This document shows positions 42,002 to 53,315 of a stretch of DNA of 64,000 nucleotides, piece by piece. The notes beneath the pieces were generated by a model. It ran no database searches. It was given only the letters and a program-made list of their open reading frames with translations, and was not told the origin of the DNA. Every line of letters starts with the position of its first letter. The first letter of the stretch is position 1. The stretch spans positions 201,941,741 through 202,005,740 of the forward strand of contig CM041465.1 of assembly GCA_023213395.1 (NCBI GenBank). Reading direction: 5' to 3'. The DNA is from Cycas panzhihuaensis. Taxonomy: Eukaryota; Cycadophyta. Position numbers and translations under genes: made by a program.

Positions 42002-43018
42002 ATGGTGAATCAATTGTTAGTAACAATAAAGGACGTATCTCATAGGGTAGATACCATGAACGATGACATAGCACATATAAGAAATGATATAAAGAAACTT
42101 AGAGAAATAATTAATGGAATGATACAAGGATTTTTTAAAAGAGAGGAGCAACTAAAGGATGAGGCAAGAACATCCCAAAAAGGAGGAGAATATCGTCAAG
42201 AAAGGGATCAAGAAGAGTGGCAAGACAGGCCGAGCCAAGTGCTCAAGGGTACTAAATTCCTTCTAGAGAAATTCTACCCAAAACAGTTGAGAGATATTTG
42301 CAATTGGATAATCCAAATGGAGATCTATTTTCAAACGAACATTCTATCAGTGAAAGACAAAATTTTTGTGGCATTTCTTCATTTATATGGAAAGCCCTTA
42401 AGTGGTTCCACTGGTGGAATAGGGTCTATGATGGGACAAAATATTACAATTGGGTTTTCTTGAAAGCAAGCCTCATAGAATAATGCGAAGACATGTGGAA
42501 CACAGACTATTTCACTCAACTTATGTGTTGACAACAAACTAGATCAGTGCGGGCCTATACTGAGCAATTTTAGACTCTACATAGCCTGGTCAACAAGAAT
42601 ATCGAAGACGGACTATTCATAAATCATATACTGCAGGACTCTGAGGAAACATTAAATTCTATCTAAAGACAATGGGAGTAGTAACCTCAAGTGATGCAAT
42701 CCGTCATGCAAAGAATGTGGAGGTTGAATATCGAGAAGTAAAACAGAGTTATGCTCGCTGCAACGAACCCCTCATATATCAAAGCCAAACCTCCCAACCC
42801 AACTGGAACTGCTCAAGCACAAAAGCCAAGCCCCTAGTTACAGAAGAGATGGAATAAGGGACAACAAGGAGTAAACTTTCCAAAGCCAAGCATCTTGAGA
42901 GAGGAACTTGCTTCGATTGCAGAGGGAAATAGAACTGGGACCATAAGTGCCCAACAAAGAAGGTACTCATGATCAACAATGAAGACATACATATTCTAGA
43001 CAAATTCGAAGAATAGCT
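42002..43018 (+). pseudogene. Gyp2 gag
   Basis: The ATG at 42002 (MVNQLLVTIKDVSH) opens a 153-codon frame with a predicted coiled coil, then the capsid (FYPKQLRDICNWIIQMEIYFQTN). It shifts frame near 42400 and continues in pieces to a zinc-finger remnant (CFDCRGK, a stop, NWDHKCP) at about 42911-42955. Confidence 0.72.
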
Positions 43019-43061
43019 ACAACTCGAAAATGATAAAGTAGAAATCAAATAACTACTTAAG

Positions 43062-43440
43062 ATGGACACTAAAAATGTGCAGATATCATTGCAAGCAATT
43101 ATAGGCAAAGTCAACACCCCTCAAATGCTACACTTCCAAGGAATGATAAAAAACACAAAAATATCAATGCTAGTGGATAATGAAAGCACTCATAATTTCA
43201 TTAATAAGGCAATGGCAGAAAAATTAGATTTATCAATTCAACCACTCAATGTATTTCAAGTTCCTATCACTAATGGGAAGACTATGCTATGTGGAGGATA
43301 TTGCTAAAAAGTAGACCTGGACATAGCAAATTATTCAACCACTACATCCATGCTCATTATGCCAATTGAAAGAGTTGACGTAGTCCTTGGAATTCAATGG
43401 TTATAAAATCTAGGGAATATTGTTATTGACTATAGGATCC
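43062..43440 (+). pseudogene. Gyp2 protease
   Basis: 82-codon frame with ISMLVDNESTHNFINKAMAE. The usual D-S-G-S-T-H-N-F has become D-N-E-S-T-H-N-F, losing the active-site glycine. Continues after a stop with VDVVLGIQWL. Confidence 0.75.
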
Positions 43441-43639
43441 ATTTCATTAGTTTTTTTCAAAAAGGGTGAAGATATAAATTGTAAGCTCCACCTACACCAC
43501 CAACTCAGCTAGTGATGTTGCACTGTATGGAAAAATTATTGAGAAAAAACCCCGCTTCATACTCGATAACATGTTACAAGATCAAAATAGAGGCCATCTC
43601 GATAGAAGTATAGGCCCTCATTGACTAGTATAATGAAGT

Positions 43640-44400
43640 CTTTAAGGAACCACCCCAAGGGTTACCACCAAATCATGGATGTGAACACCACACCAAGTTA
43701 ACGTTGAGAGTAGCACCCGTAAACATTTGACCATATTGGCACCCATATCACTTCAAGAAAGAGATGGAACGGATACACAGAAGTTCTTGCAATAAGAGTA
43801 CATTACCCCCAACTCTAGCCCCTTCACATTGCCAGTTATATTAAGCCAAAAGAAAGATGGGTCATATTGTATGTGTGTTGACTACTGAGAACTCAACAAG
43901 CTCACAATAAAAAAATGGTACCCAATTCCCTAAGTAAATGACCTATTGGACGAAACACATGCAGGGAAGTATTTTTCAAAGATCAATTATGTTCAAGATT
44001 TTATCAAATTTGCATTAAGGTAGAAGATGTATATAAAATAGCCTTCTAGACCCACAAAGGGTTATTCAAATTCCATGGTATGCCATTTGGCTTAACCAAT
44101 GCTCCGACCACATTCTGGAGCAAAATGAACAAGGTACTTAATCCCTTTTTATGCAAATTTGTGTTAGTCTTCTTTGATGACCATTTGATTTATAGTTCAA
44201 TATGGGAAGAACACATAGAGCACATCCAGACCGTGCTACAAGTGTTGGAAGACAACCAATTCTTTGCAAACGAGAGCAAATGCACCTTTCGACAAGCAAA
44301 GCTAGAATATTTGGAACACATTATCACACAACAGGGTGTGAAAATGGATCCCAAAAGGTCCAAGTCATCATGGAATGGCCCACACCAAAAAATATAATAG
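43640..44400 (+). pseudogene. Gyp2 reverse transcriptase
   Basis: N-terminal blocks with stops (SQKKDGSYCMCVDY, then a stop, ELNKLTIKKWYPIP) and the frame 44080-44397 MPFGLTNAPTTFWSKM, VLVFFDDHLIYSS (catalytic box FFDD) and RQAKLEYLEHIIT. At least four stops and one frameshift. Confidence 0.8.
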
Positions 44401-44940
44401 GTGTAACAAGTTTTTTAGGCATTGACGGGTTCTTGTGCCGATTTATTGAAGGATATGCCTATATTGCAGTGCCATTGATCGATCTAACAAAAAAGGATGC
44501 ATTTGCATGGAATCAACCAATTGAGGAAGCATTTCAAGGATTGAAGACAACAATGGTCACACCACCAATTCTCACCATAACACTGGACTTCAGCTACCCA
44601 TTTGTCTTGGAATGTGATGCATCGGGAGTAGGGAGCGATTAAAGCCCATTTATGGCAAGGAAATGCTGACAATCATGTATGCCATAAACTAGTGGTGTCA
44701 ACATTTACTAGGGACCAAATTTGGGATCATAATTGATCACGATAGCCTCAAATACTTCCTAAACCAAAAAACATTATCAGAAGAACAACCGAAATGGGTA
44801 AGTAAACTTCAAACATTTGATTTCAACATTACTTACAACAAAGAAAAAGAAAATGTCATTGCAAATGCATTATCCTGAGTCCTTGAGGATAATACCAAGA
44901 AAGAGGATATCTCCATGTAGGCCATTTCCATAGTTACTCC
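44401..44940 (+). pseudogene. Gyp2 RT thumb and RNase H
   Basis: FLGIDGFLCRFIEGYAYIAVPL, then FVLECDASGVGS followed by a deletion of about 60 residues, and IDHDSLKYFLNQK, LQTFDFNITYNKEKENVIANAL, ending in a stop at the site of the usual LSR motif. Confidence 0.75.
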
Positions 44941-45484
44941 AAGTTGGATCAAAGAATTAATTCAAGAATATCAAGATGATCCAATATCCTAGAAAGCACT
45001 ACAAGAAATCCACATTAGAGGAGCAACGGAGTATGTGTTCAGAGGAAATTTGATCCTATGAAAGGGGAAGATCTTAGTACCAACTATGTCCACACTCAAA
45101 ACTAAAATCCTCATCAAAGCCCATTCCACCCCAACAACTAGCCACATAGGGATTGACAAGACTTATTGCCAAATTTGAAATACATTTTTCCAGAAAGGAA
45201 TGAAAACAGATATCCACAAGTTCATTTCAAAATGCGATATATGTCAAAGAAACAAAAGTAAAAGCGTGAAGAGCCCTAGATTGCTCCAACCACTGCATAT
45301 ACCGGAGCAAAAATGGGAAGAAATTTTGATGGATTTCATAATAGGGCTCCCCAAATCAAAAGGCAAGGATGTAATCTTTGTTGTGGTCAATCACTTGATC
45401 AAATATGCCCGCTTTAGAGGAATCCAAGCAACAAGCAAAGCAAGTCAAATTGACGAGCTCTTCTTCAAGGAGATCCATCATCTC
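44941..45484 (+). pseudogene. Gyp2 integrase, truncated by Gyp5
   Basis: Linker, zinc-site remnant (HSTPTTSHIGIDKT ... CDICQRNKSK, 45120-45260), catalytic start WEEILMDFIIGLPKSKGKD with the first aspartate, VVVNHLIKYARF, then DELFFKEIHHL; the expected second aspartate (about 20 residues on) is missing because Gyp5 begins. Confidence 0.78.
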
Positions 45485-46255
45485 TGTGTGCAAGTAAAAT
45501 TGTACACATAGTTTTGAAGGAATTGTAATAAGTTAGGATTACATTGCAATTAAAGTTGCAACCATGAATCGATCGTAGGTGGGGTCATGATTGCGAGTAG
45601 ATTGTGGTTGCGGTCGTGAGTACGAGCCAATCACAGTTGGGGTCGTGAGTATGAGCGGATTACAGTTGGGGTCGCAAGTATAGGTGGATCGCAGTTGGGG
45701 TCACAAGTGTGAGCCAATCGCAGTTGGGGTTGCGGTTGCAAGTCGATCGCAATTGGAGTCACAGTTGCGAGTCGATCACAGTTGGAATCGCAAGTACAAG
45801 CAGATCGTAGTTGGGGCCACGATTGCGAGCAGATCGCAGTTGGAGCCATAACTACAAGTTGATCGCAGTTGGGACCGTGGATGCATTTGATCGCAATTAG
45901 AGGATTATAACCGATAGTAGTTGCAATTAGAAGACTAGTTGTTGTAATTGTTTTGTAACTAACGACAGTTGAAATTGTTGATCTTTTTGTATAAGTAATG
46001 GTTAATTTGGACATGTAAGTGTGCATGCGTGGAAAAGAAATTGAAGAAAGGATTGTAGGGAATTGGTTCTCTTGCTGTGATAGACCTAACGTGCTAGTTC
46101 GATTCTTGTAGACTGTCAAGTCTACATTTGGTTGTGAGAGGACTAGATGTAGTTTCCTACTTTAATAATATTATGTTTTGCATCATATCGCATATCCCAT
46201 GTGCTTACTTTATTCATTATGTTGATAGTTGCAATGAGTAAGGTATAGACACACA
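45485..46255 (+). repeat. Gyp5 5' LTR (about 771 bp) with internal minisatellite
   Basis: The end at 46255 (GACACACA) is set by the adjoining primer site. The start at 45485 (TGTGTGCAAG) is inferred from the loss of Gyp2 integrase homology and TGTGTG/CACACA end symmetry. The other LTR is outside the window. Confidence 0.6.
45571..45915. repeat. 29-bp minisatellite, about 12 units
   Basis: GATCG(C/T)AG-type words followed by TTGG start at 45571, 45600, 45629, 45658, 45687, 45716, 45745, 45774, 45803, 45832, 45861 and 45890, an almost exact 29-bp step. Units differ by a few bases each. The Cys/Thr/Pro-rich minus-strand frame 45631-46119 is only this repeat translated. Confidence 0.9.
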
Positions 46256-46269
46256 TTAGTTCCGTTGCC
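46256..46269 (+). promoter_or_regulatory. Gyp5 primer-binding site
   Basis: TTAGTTCCGTTGCC directly after the LTR, one base different from the Gyp1 and Gyp4 sites. Confidence 0.7.
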
Positions 46270-46336
46270 AAATGAACTAAGGAGAAATTGTCATCATGGG
46301 CAAGATCGAGTAGGGGAATTAGGACCTCTTCCATGC

Positions 46337-46904
46337 CACCCAAGCTGAAGCAGAATCATGACAAGAACATGGAGAGCGTTGGGAGAAAGACAAACTCTAG
46401 GCTGTAGTAAGGAAGACTAGATTTGTAGTACCGCCGAAGAAGCAAGTAAAGAGGTGACCACTTGCCAACTCGACAAGGAGAAGAAAATCAAGTATAGAAG
46501 GTGAAATACAGAAACAAACAATTGTAATAGAAGAGTCTGACAAAGGAAGAGTGTCACAAACCGTGGATGATCAAGGGTATGCAATGGAAGAGGATCCTTT
46601 AGAAATAGAAGAGGGACAAAAAGGAAAAAGTGAAGAATTAATATCGGTCGAAGAGGAACCTTTGGAAGAGACATCATTTCAAATAAACAAAAACAATTCA
46701 TTTGAATTGGAACTATATACTACATCAAATAGAGGGTGGAATTACCATTGGTTGGAAGTGAGAACTCCCTTGAGCCATATTTTAAATCCTCTTTTCGAGT
46801 CAGCAATGTTAAGCCCAGAAGGGAGTGTAGGAGGTGAAAGTTCACCACCAGGAGGAAATCTAGGTGGTGGAGGACCATCCTCAAACCAATCACTGTTTAC
46901 CAAT
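46337..46904 (+). pseudogene. Gyp5 gag N-terminal region, cut by Gyp4
   Basis: The ATG at 46337 begins MPPKLKQ, like MPPKRPS of Gyp1 and Gyp4. After three stops in the first 100 bases, the frame 46551-46904 is open and rich in Glu, Ser and Gly (EEDPLEIEEGQKGKSEE), as is the same region of Gyp4. The last codons of the open frame (past 46904) come from the Gyp4 LTR. Capsid and pol would lie beyond the window. Confidence 0.65.
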
Positions 46905-47707
46905 TGTTGGGGTATATTTTGACACATAAGTTATGTGGAACATGGAATGTAGGCTTGTAATGACTAGTGGAATGCAGGTACGAACCGCATAGAGGTACGC
47001 ATGACAAAAAAGACAAGAAATGGAGCATTTTGGGTATGTATGATAGGTGCCTACCATTTAAGGTACGCAACACAAGGTGCGTACTGTTTTTGGTACACTA
47101 GCAGACAACTAAGTACGTAAGGATAGATCTGACCCAAAGGCACCCAAATGTGATGACATCAACCCAGATGGATGTACGTACGCATGGAAAAGACACCATT
47201 AAGGAAACTTAATCATGTGTTAAAGTGAGAGGGTACCTTGGTGACAAAAAGGTACGATTATGACTGGGAGTCATAACTCTTCACCAAGAGGCATCAAAAG
47301 GATGCATTTAAGGAGACTTTGGAGGATCATTCTAGTGGTGAGAGCCAAGTATTCATTCCATGAGGTAGTACGATAGTCAGCATACCAAGGAGGATAATAC
47401 ATATTAGACATCCAGCAAATGCATTCCCTTTTGGAATACATGTGATAGAATCTTGTATATACGACTGGAACGTATGCAAGACACGTTCCAAAACTAAATG
47501 TATGAGACATATTGTTTAATAAAGTGAAGACTTATGTGGAATATTGTGTCTTATGCATACCATGATGATTTTATAGTGAATACATGCTATTTGATATATT
47601 GTTGTGTGGAATTTATGATGATATTATGATAAATTAAGGATGAATGTGTGATAACCTTGTGTGTATGAGACCTTTGATGATAGTTAATGGGAAAAGAAGC
47701 ATGTTGA
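46905..47707 (+). repeat. Gyp4 5' LTR, first part
   Basis: Begins TGTTGGGG. Like the Gyp1 LTR it is rich in GGTACG/GTACGC words. It ends with the GTTGA (47703-47707) that was duplicated by GagZ. Confidence 0.75.
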
Positions 47708-48095
47708 TGTTAGAAGATAATGTTTAATGTATTGGGATTTAAGTTGTGTCTCAAGGTCAATAAAGTTATAGTCCTAAGTAGTGTGTTAGGGTCTGAGTGT
47801 CTTACATTATAATAATGTTATGTAAGTAGTTGAAAGGTCATTGGTCAGTTAGTAGGTGAAATATTTGTCCCACATGTATCCCACCTCACTTATGTATTTC
47901 CACCTATGATGTATAAATAGGCAGGTGAGGTAGAGTAGAATCATTAAGTCATCATGGAGACCCATGTTGAGTCTATGGTGCAGTACTATCTTGATGAATC
48001 ATCCTTGATATGAGTTAATATAGTTTCATGTTTCGTTCATTGATCTTGTTTGATTGGTTTTGATGTTGAATGTCCTCCATGTTAAAAGTTTAACA
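47708..48095 (+). repeat. GagZ 5' LTR (388 bp)
   Basis: Begins TGTTAGAAGATAATG, ends AAAAGTTTAACA. Confidence 0.94.
47912..47920 (+). promoter_or_regulatory. TATA box of the GagZ 5' LTR
   Basis: TATAAATAG preceded by CCTATGATG; repeated in the 3' LTR at about 58505-58513 and matched in GagX. A transcript start would be expected some 25-30 bp downstream. Confidence 0.65.
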
Positions 48096-48110
48096 TGGTA
48101 TCAGAGTAGG
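48096..48110 (+). promoter_or_regulatory. GagZ primer-binding site (tRNA-Met type)
   Basis: TGGTATCAGAGTAGG touching the LTR; GagY has the same TGGTATCAGAGTAGG string. Confidence 0.88.
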
Positions 48111-50129
48111 TCGCTTGTCAAGCTCATTGTCATGCAGGTTCACCATTTTGTTGACATGTGTGGAGGTGGCTTCGTAGAGCCGATTGTCAGTTTGTGGTTC
48201 TGCTTGTAGAGGGTTAAACCCTAAGGCCATCGTTGTTGCAGTTGTGCTAAACCAATGACCGTGATTGATGCAAGATTTATTACTGGGTAATAATGTTAAC
48301 TTATTTTGTGTTAAGGTTTATCCTGTAAACAAACTTGTTGGTGTGAATTTGTGAAATAGATGACACATGAATGCATCTAAAATTATTGGCCATTAAATTA
48401 TGTTTGTATGGTGAATGTGAAGGTTCTATACCTTTTAGGGTTTGTGTTAGAAATATTGTGGATTTGATTGGCGGAATTGAAGTCAATTATTTCTGTCTCT
48501 TTGGAAAAAATTCTGGTATGGATTTTGTCCTCTGAGTAAAAATTCTGGATGATATTACTTGCTCATAAATAGAGAAATGTTCATGTTAGAGACTGTTCAC
48601 TTGTTGACAAAATTATGAAAGAAATAGTAGGATCAACTGTGTGGAGAATAAGTGCCCAGCCATAGACCATAGAGGGCATGTCCATTGTGAGGGAAGAATA
48701 TTTGTGATCTGCTCCTAGGAACCTACAGAAGAATAGAGCTAAAACAAAGGTGGAGCCTGTATAAAAGGCATACACATGTTGATGACTACAGAGCTGTGGA
48801 GATCAGAGCTGCTCAAAGGAAGTCTCCTGATTTCATACATGAGAAGACACAATTGCCCGATGGAGATCTGTCCTACATAGAAAAGGCAGCCATGCCATAC
48901 CTCACCAGAGAAACTAGCAGCCACAGATGAAGCGAAACTCATGACCCACTACCTATTTCATGTACTTGCTTAGAGATGAGGCTATATTAAATTTAGCTAC
49001 ATGAACACCTTGATGGTGTCGCCTGGTGGAGATAGATAGTTTGCAAGTCTGTGTGAAACACTCTATGGAAATCCTGTCACCTCTTGTTTGGACGCCCAAA
49101 GTAAACGGAGCCAAATCTAAAGACGACCACCCACGTAAACCCTGCCTCAATCCAGATGAGTTTGATGCCCTACTTGACCTGTCGTCGACCGAGCTCCTGC
49201 TTGTCATATTCATTTAGAGATCTGTTCATTCAGAGACCTTGCTCGAGCTCAGTGTGAACGACTACCCTCAAGATCTGCTCGCACACAGAGCACACCTACA
49301 TACCAGTCAAGATGTCCAACCGAGGAAGATTAAACATCCACGGTGTCCATTGCATCAACCTCACCATGGATAATACCTATAGTTGCAATCAATGAAGTCA
49401 CTGTTGTATGGAATTGTGCCTATTTTCGTATTGAAGCTCGCGTGGAGGATGGGTAAGCCTGTCATTGTCGACACCACCTAACGGAGATAATTGCTTGAAG
49501 GAGGATCTCACCCAGTGCCCCGCAATGCTTGCCTATATGCAGAGCCACATAAAGATCGTCCAGATTCCACAGTAAAAAAATCTTGAGGAAGAGGACAACC
49601 AGATGCGTAGAGAGATCGAAGTCGCAAGCGAAGACATAGAGGTTATGGTTAATATAATTTTTCAAAGAATGGATTAAATTTAAGTAAATTTAAATCCATA
49701 TTGAAATCCACGAACGTGAAGTAGGAGAAAGGTGGATTTGATATTTTTTGGTAATGAGAATGAAAGACTATTTGAAATTCGCAAACACCAAAATTTATTA
49801 AGCAGATTAAATTATTGGAGTTAATTATATTGACATTTGATTTGAAATCCACTAGCCTTTAGTGGTTAACCCTTTGATCATATGGAGTACTAATGTGACT
49901 AATTGTTGATATACTAAGGGGCTAATCCCTTATTGATTTAAAGTTGTTCTTTATAAGGAGGTGTCTGCACGTTTCTCCTTATATCTTTGCATCCAAGCAT
50001 CCGTTTTTAAAACGATCGGAGGTGTTGGAACCATACGTCAGAGACGAACGTGTTGGTATGTAATTCGAGGCATTTTTTTTGTAGATTTAATTGGTCTATT
50101 TTAAGTTGAAGTGGGTGTATTCATACATC
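48111..50129 (+). other. GagZ untranslated leader (2 kb)
   Basis: No supported frame. The first 250 nt align with the GagX leader. The motif TTACTGGGTAA at 48280-48290 (about 184 nt from the LTR) is shared with GagX and GagY. Confidence 0.65.
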
Positions 50130-51441
50130 ACGAAGTTGAATGATATTATTTTTGTATCAGAGAAAAATGAGTTTTGGATAACAGATAGTAACATAGTCTT
50201 GCCTAAATATGTTGGAACTAATTTCCAAATTTGGAAAATTAAAATGGAGTGCATATTTATGGCTAAAGGATTATGGAAAATTGTTCTTGGTATTGCATTG
50301 ATTAATGAAGAAGGGGAGGAAAACTTCAAAAAGAGAAATAGAGTAATTATTGATGTGATGCTTGTAGCTTTTGACAAGGAAAACCTTCCTTCTTCCTATC
50401 AGTTCCTCTTTCATGCACTTCAAAATACTGATTCTGCTAAAGAGGCCTAGAGTATGCTAAAAGATGCATATGAAAAGAGCCCCCTCGAGATGCAAAAGGT
50501 TCTTGAAAAGACAAACAAATTTCGTGTTGCAAGTAACGAAGATGAAGTAGAAAAGAAGATTATTCTTGGAGAATAGACTTTACGCAACAACATGACTAAA
50601 AACCAGAAAAAGAAGCTGCAAGAAAAACAAAAAAGGAAAATCAGATTGATTCTAGTAAAATCAGTTCTCACATAGACCCATCTAACATTTATAAAGTGGA
50701 TGAAGAGTTGCATGAACCTATATCTAAAAATAGACTTGATGATCTTCATTTGAAATCTGAGGAAGATAATAACAATGAAGACTTGAAGATTAAGAAGAAT
50801 ATTATTTCACTAAACACTTTGAGCCTCAACATGTTGACATGAAGGACTGCATTGAAAACCGTTGCAAGAATGGAGGTGGAAAAACTTGAAAGTGACTTCA
50901 GACATCATATTTTATGGGTGGTACATCATGGAGACACAACTACCTTGATGAAAAGTTTGGATGCTATCACCTTAATTTGTGGTGATAAATTTGTTGCTAG
51001 AATCCAAATGATATCAGGTCACATAGTTTTATGCATGTACACAAGACTTTGTATGAACACATTCAACATGGTAGGTTTTTGTGTGCTTATCCTTGAAAGA
51101 ATTCAAGTTGTATAAACATATCTTGCATTGGTACTAGAAGATTCATTCAAAAGAAGGAAGAATATAGTTGGAGTATCATTTGATCAAAATTTTGTCCACC
51201 AAGATTGTTGTATGTTTTGGGCAGGTTACTTAGTCAAGAAAGGCAATTATGTTAAGATATTATATTATTTTTATGTAACCATAATTGGGAGGTATGTTCA
51301 TGTGATTATAACAGAAATCCACATCATATCTGGTATGACAAAAGATTTCTTGAGTGATGAAGAAAAAACAGAATATTTTATTGAGTCAGGGCAAGTACTT
51401 GCACAGATGGAGATAGGGAAGAAACCATCATCTCTTCTTTT
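50130..51441 (+). pseudogene. GagZ ORF, first part: gag-like and unrecognised regions
   Basis: Homologous to GagY from its first residues; the start codon is ACG (50130-50132) where GagX and GagY have ATG. EKNEFWITDSNIVLPKYVG, then NFQIWKIKMECIFMAKGLW and SYQFLFHALQNTDSAKEA (gag-like), a basic patch (KNQKKKL), a frameshift in 50450-50850, then 50852-51466 in one frame with a single TAA at 51113-51115. The C-terminal HQDCCMFWAGYL and RYVHVIITEIHI blocks match GagY. Gyp3 interrupts it after KKPSSLLF. Confidence 0.78.
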
Positions 51442-52351
51442 TTATCCCAAAGTAGAGCTTAATTGACGAAAAAAATCAATTATCAACCTTTCTCCTTGAG
51501 ATCCTGAGAGTTAGTGTAGAAATCCCAATAACATCAAAACAAGAATGAGCCCACAAAAGGAAATTCTACACCAAATCATTTATACTTGCCATTGCTCCAA
51601 ATGTAAGAAGAGTAATACTTTTATTAAACTATAAAAATCTCCATTTAATGGTGGAGAAAACAACTAGCAAAAGAATGGTCAAATTACAAGGAATAGATGA
51701 TACAATTATACCATAAGGGGGCCTCCAACCCTCCAAGTGCTCCCCCAAGGATGCTTCCCAAGTCAAGTGTCTTTCACATTCAAGAACCAAGTCTCCAATC
51801 ATGTAAATGAGCTCAAGAGGGCTTAATTTATAGAAAGAAACCCAAATTGCATGTTTAACAAGTGGCAATCATGCAAGTATAACCACTAGCAACCAGAATG
51901 CATGTTGTCTAAGTGGCATTCATGCAATTCTAAAAAGTTGCAGCTTGGTACCTAGGGTTAACAAACTCCAATTCGGCTCAAATTTGGTACACGTATAGGT
52001 ACACATGTCCCCTTCAATTCCTCAAAATTTTAGCTCATTTGGATATCATTTGACCGCATTTTCATTGATTTAATAATAATATGTATTTGTTATTTTTCTG
52101 CTGGCCGTGGGATCAATTTTCTACAAAACAAGGCTTGAAATCTAATCAAATGATATTTTTTGAACCCCACCTTTTGCACACATGTAGTGGGATGTGTCTT
52201 CTTCCTTTCCACAAAGGAAAGGAAGACACCATTTGGCCCTATCTCTTTCAGTTATGCCAATGCCTAGCATTTTTTGCCTCCTGTAGACATATGGTAGATC
52301 CTCCTAGCATTTTCTGCCTCCTATAGACATATGGTAGATCCTCCTAGATCA
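51442..52351 (-). repeat. Gyp3 3' LTR (910 bp)
   Basis: On the minus strand it begins TGATCTAGGAGG after the purine tract AAGGAAGGGGAGCCA (52352-52366). Its outer end is TTATCCC on the plus strand where the other copy has TGATCTC. Confidence 0.9.
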
Positions 52352-52391
52352 TGGCTCCCCTTCCTTGGAAAACAACCAACTCCTATTTGGC

Positions 52392-52922
52392 TTAGAATTG
52401 GAGATGGGGGAAGCATTGTTCTCTTTGTTGCCTACTAAACCACTTGGCCTTACTAGGCAATTGTCTTGCTACTCCAATCTTGAAAGATTCATGTGTCTTA
52501 TGTCTTGTTTTGGTGGATTTTCTCTCCAAGATACAATCTTCTTTGAGAGGCTCCTCACTTTCCAAATACAAGTCATCAACTGAAGGTAAGGTGAACCGGT
52601 CCTGCTCCTCATCTAGCATGGAGGGCTCAAAGAGTTTTAAATATTCAGCATTTGCTACTGAATATATTTGCATATATTCAGGAAGATCAAGTTGGAAAGC
52701 ATTGCCACTTACTTTTCTCAAAATCTTGAATGGTCCATACCTTATAGGTTTGAGTTTCTTGCCTTCTCCTTTTAACCTCTTCTTGCTTAAGTATAACCAT
52801 ACCAAATCTCATTCTTGAAAAGTACACTCTTGCCTATGCTTGTCATGCCTTTCCTTGTACTTTTGTTGAGTCCTTAGAAGTTGATCATGTTCTTCTTTGT
52901 GGACTCTTTGGATCTTCTCCAA
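52392..52922 (-). pseudogene. Gyp3 integrase C-terminus with GPY/F-like domain
   Basis: The frame 52392-52805 reads KPIRYGPFKILRKVSGNAFQLDLP, the GPY/F module of chromoviral integrases, followed by PEYMQIYSVANAEYLKLF and a tail with KTRHKTHESFKIG and LPSKAKWFS that may be a diverged chromodomain-type end. A stop separates it from 52923. Confidence 0.75.
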
Positions 52923-53315
52923 TTATCTTAAAGCCTTGTCATGCTCCTCCTCCTTTTTTACGGATCCTCCCTTAGCTTGTATGGAAAACTCTAAGTCAAG
53001 TAGACTTTGAGGCAAGTATCCTAAACAAACTTCAAAAGGTGCTTTAGAGTGTGATGCATGCATTTCCCTATTAAATGCAAATTGTAGAAAATCCAATGAT
53101 TCATCCCAAGTCTTTGGATGCTTGGAATTATATCCCCTCAATAAATGTACCAAAGTTCTGTTCACTACTTCGGTTTGTCCATCTGTTTGAGGATGGAAAC
53201 TTGTACTCCTCTTTAATTTGGTATCCATCATCTCCTTTGTGTCTTCCAAAATGATGAAAGGAATCGAGTGTCCCGATCTGAAATGATAGAAGAAGGCAAG
53301 CCAAAATTCTTCCAT
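52923..53315 (-). pseudogene. Gyp3 integrase core, second half
   Basis: KRSTSFHPQTDGQTEVVNRTL contains the catalytic glutamate; the rest (WDESLDFLQFAFNREMHASHSKAPFEV) is the standard gypsy extension. It is shifted one frame relative to 53228-54001. Confidence 0.83.

Larger units (their letters stand above)
41848..45484 (+). mobile_element. Gyp2: internal part of an old Ty3/gypsy element, cut by Gyp5
   Basis: Primer site TGGTATTAGAGC (tRNA-Met type), then gag, protease, RT, RNase H and integrase in gypsy order, all decayed. It stops within the integrase where the Gyp5 LTR begins. The combination of a Met-type primer site and this pol order recalls chromoviruses, but the C-terminus that would hold a chromodomain is outside the window. 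Confidence 0.8.

Noticed and set aside
43640-45484. Integrated pararetrovirus
   Set aside because: An integrase domain and a primer site next to an LTR-like end fit a gypsy element; no movement or coat protein motifs were seen.
45631-46119. 162-codon minus-strand frame with Cys/Asn/Pro repeats
   Set aside because: It is the 29-bp minisatellite read through; 29 is not a multiple of three, so the apparent repeats shift frame and carry no domain.
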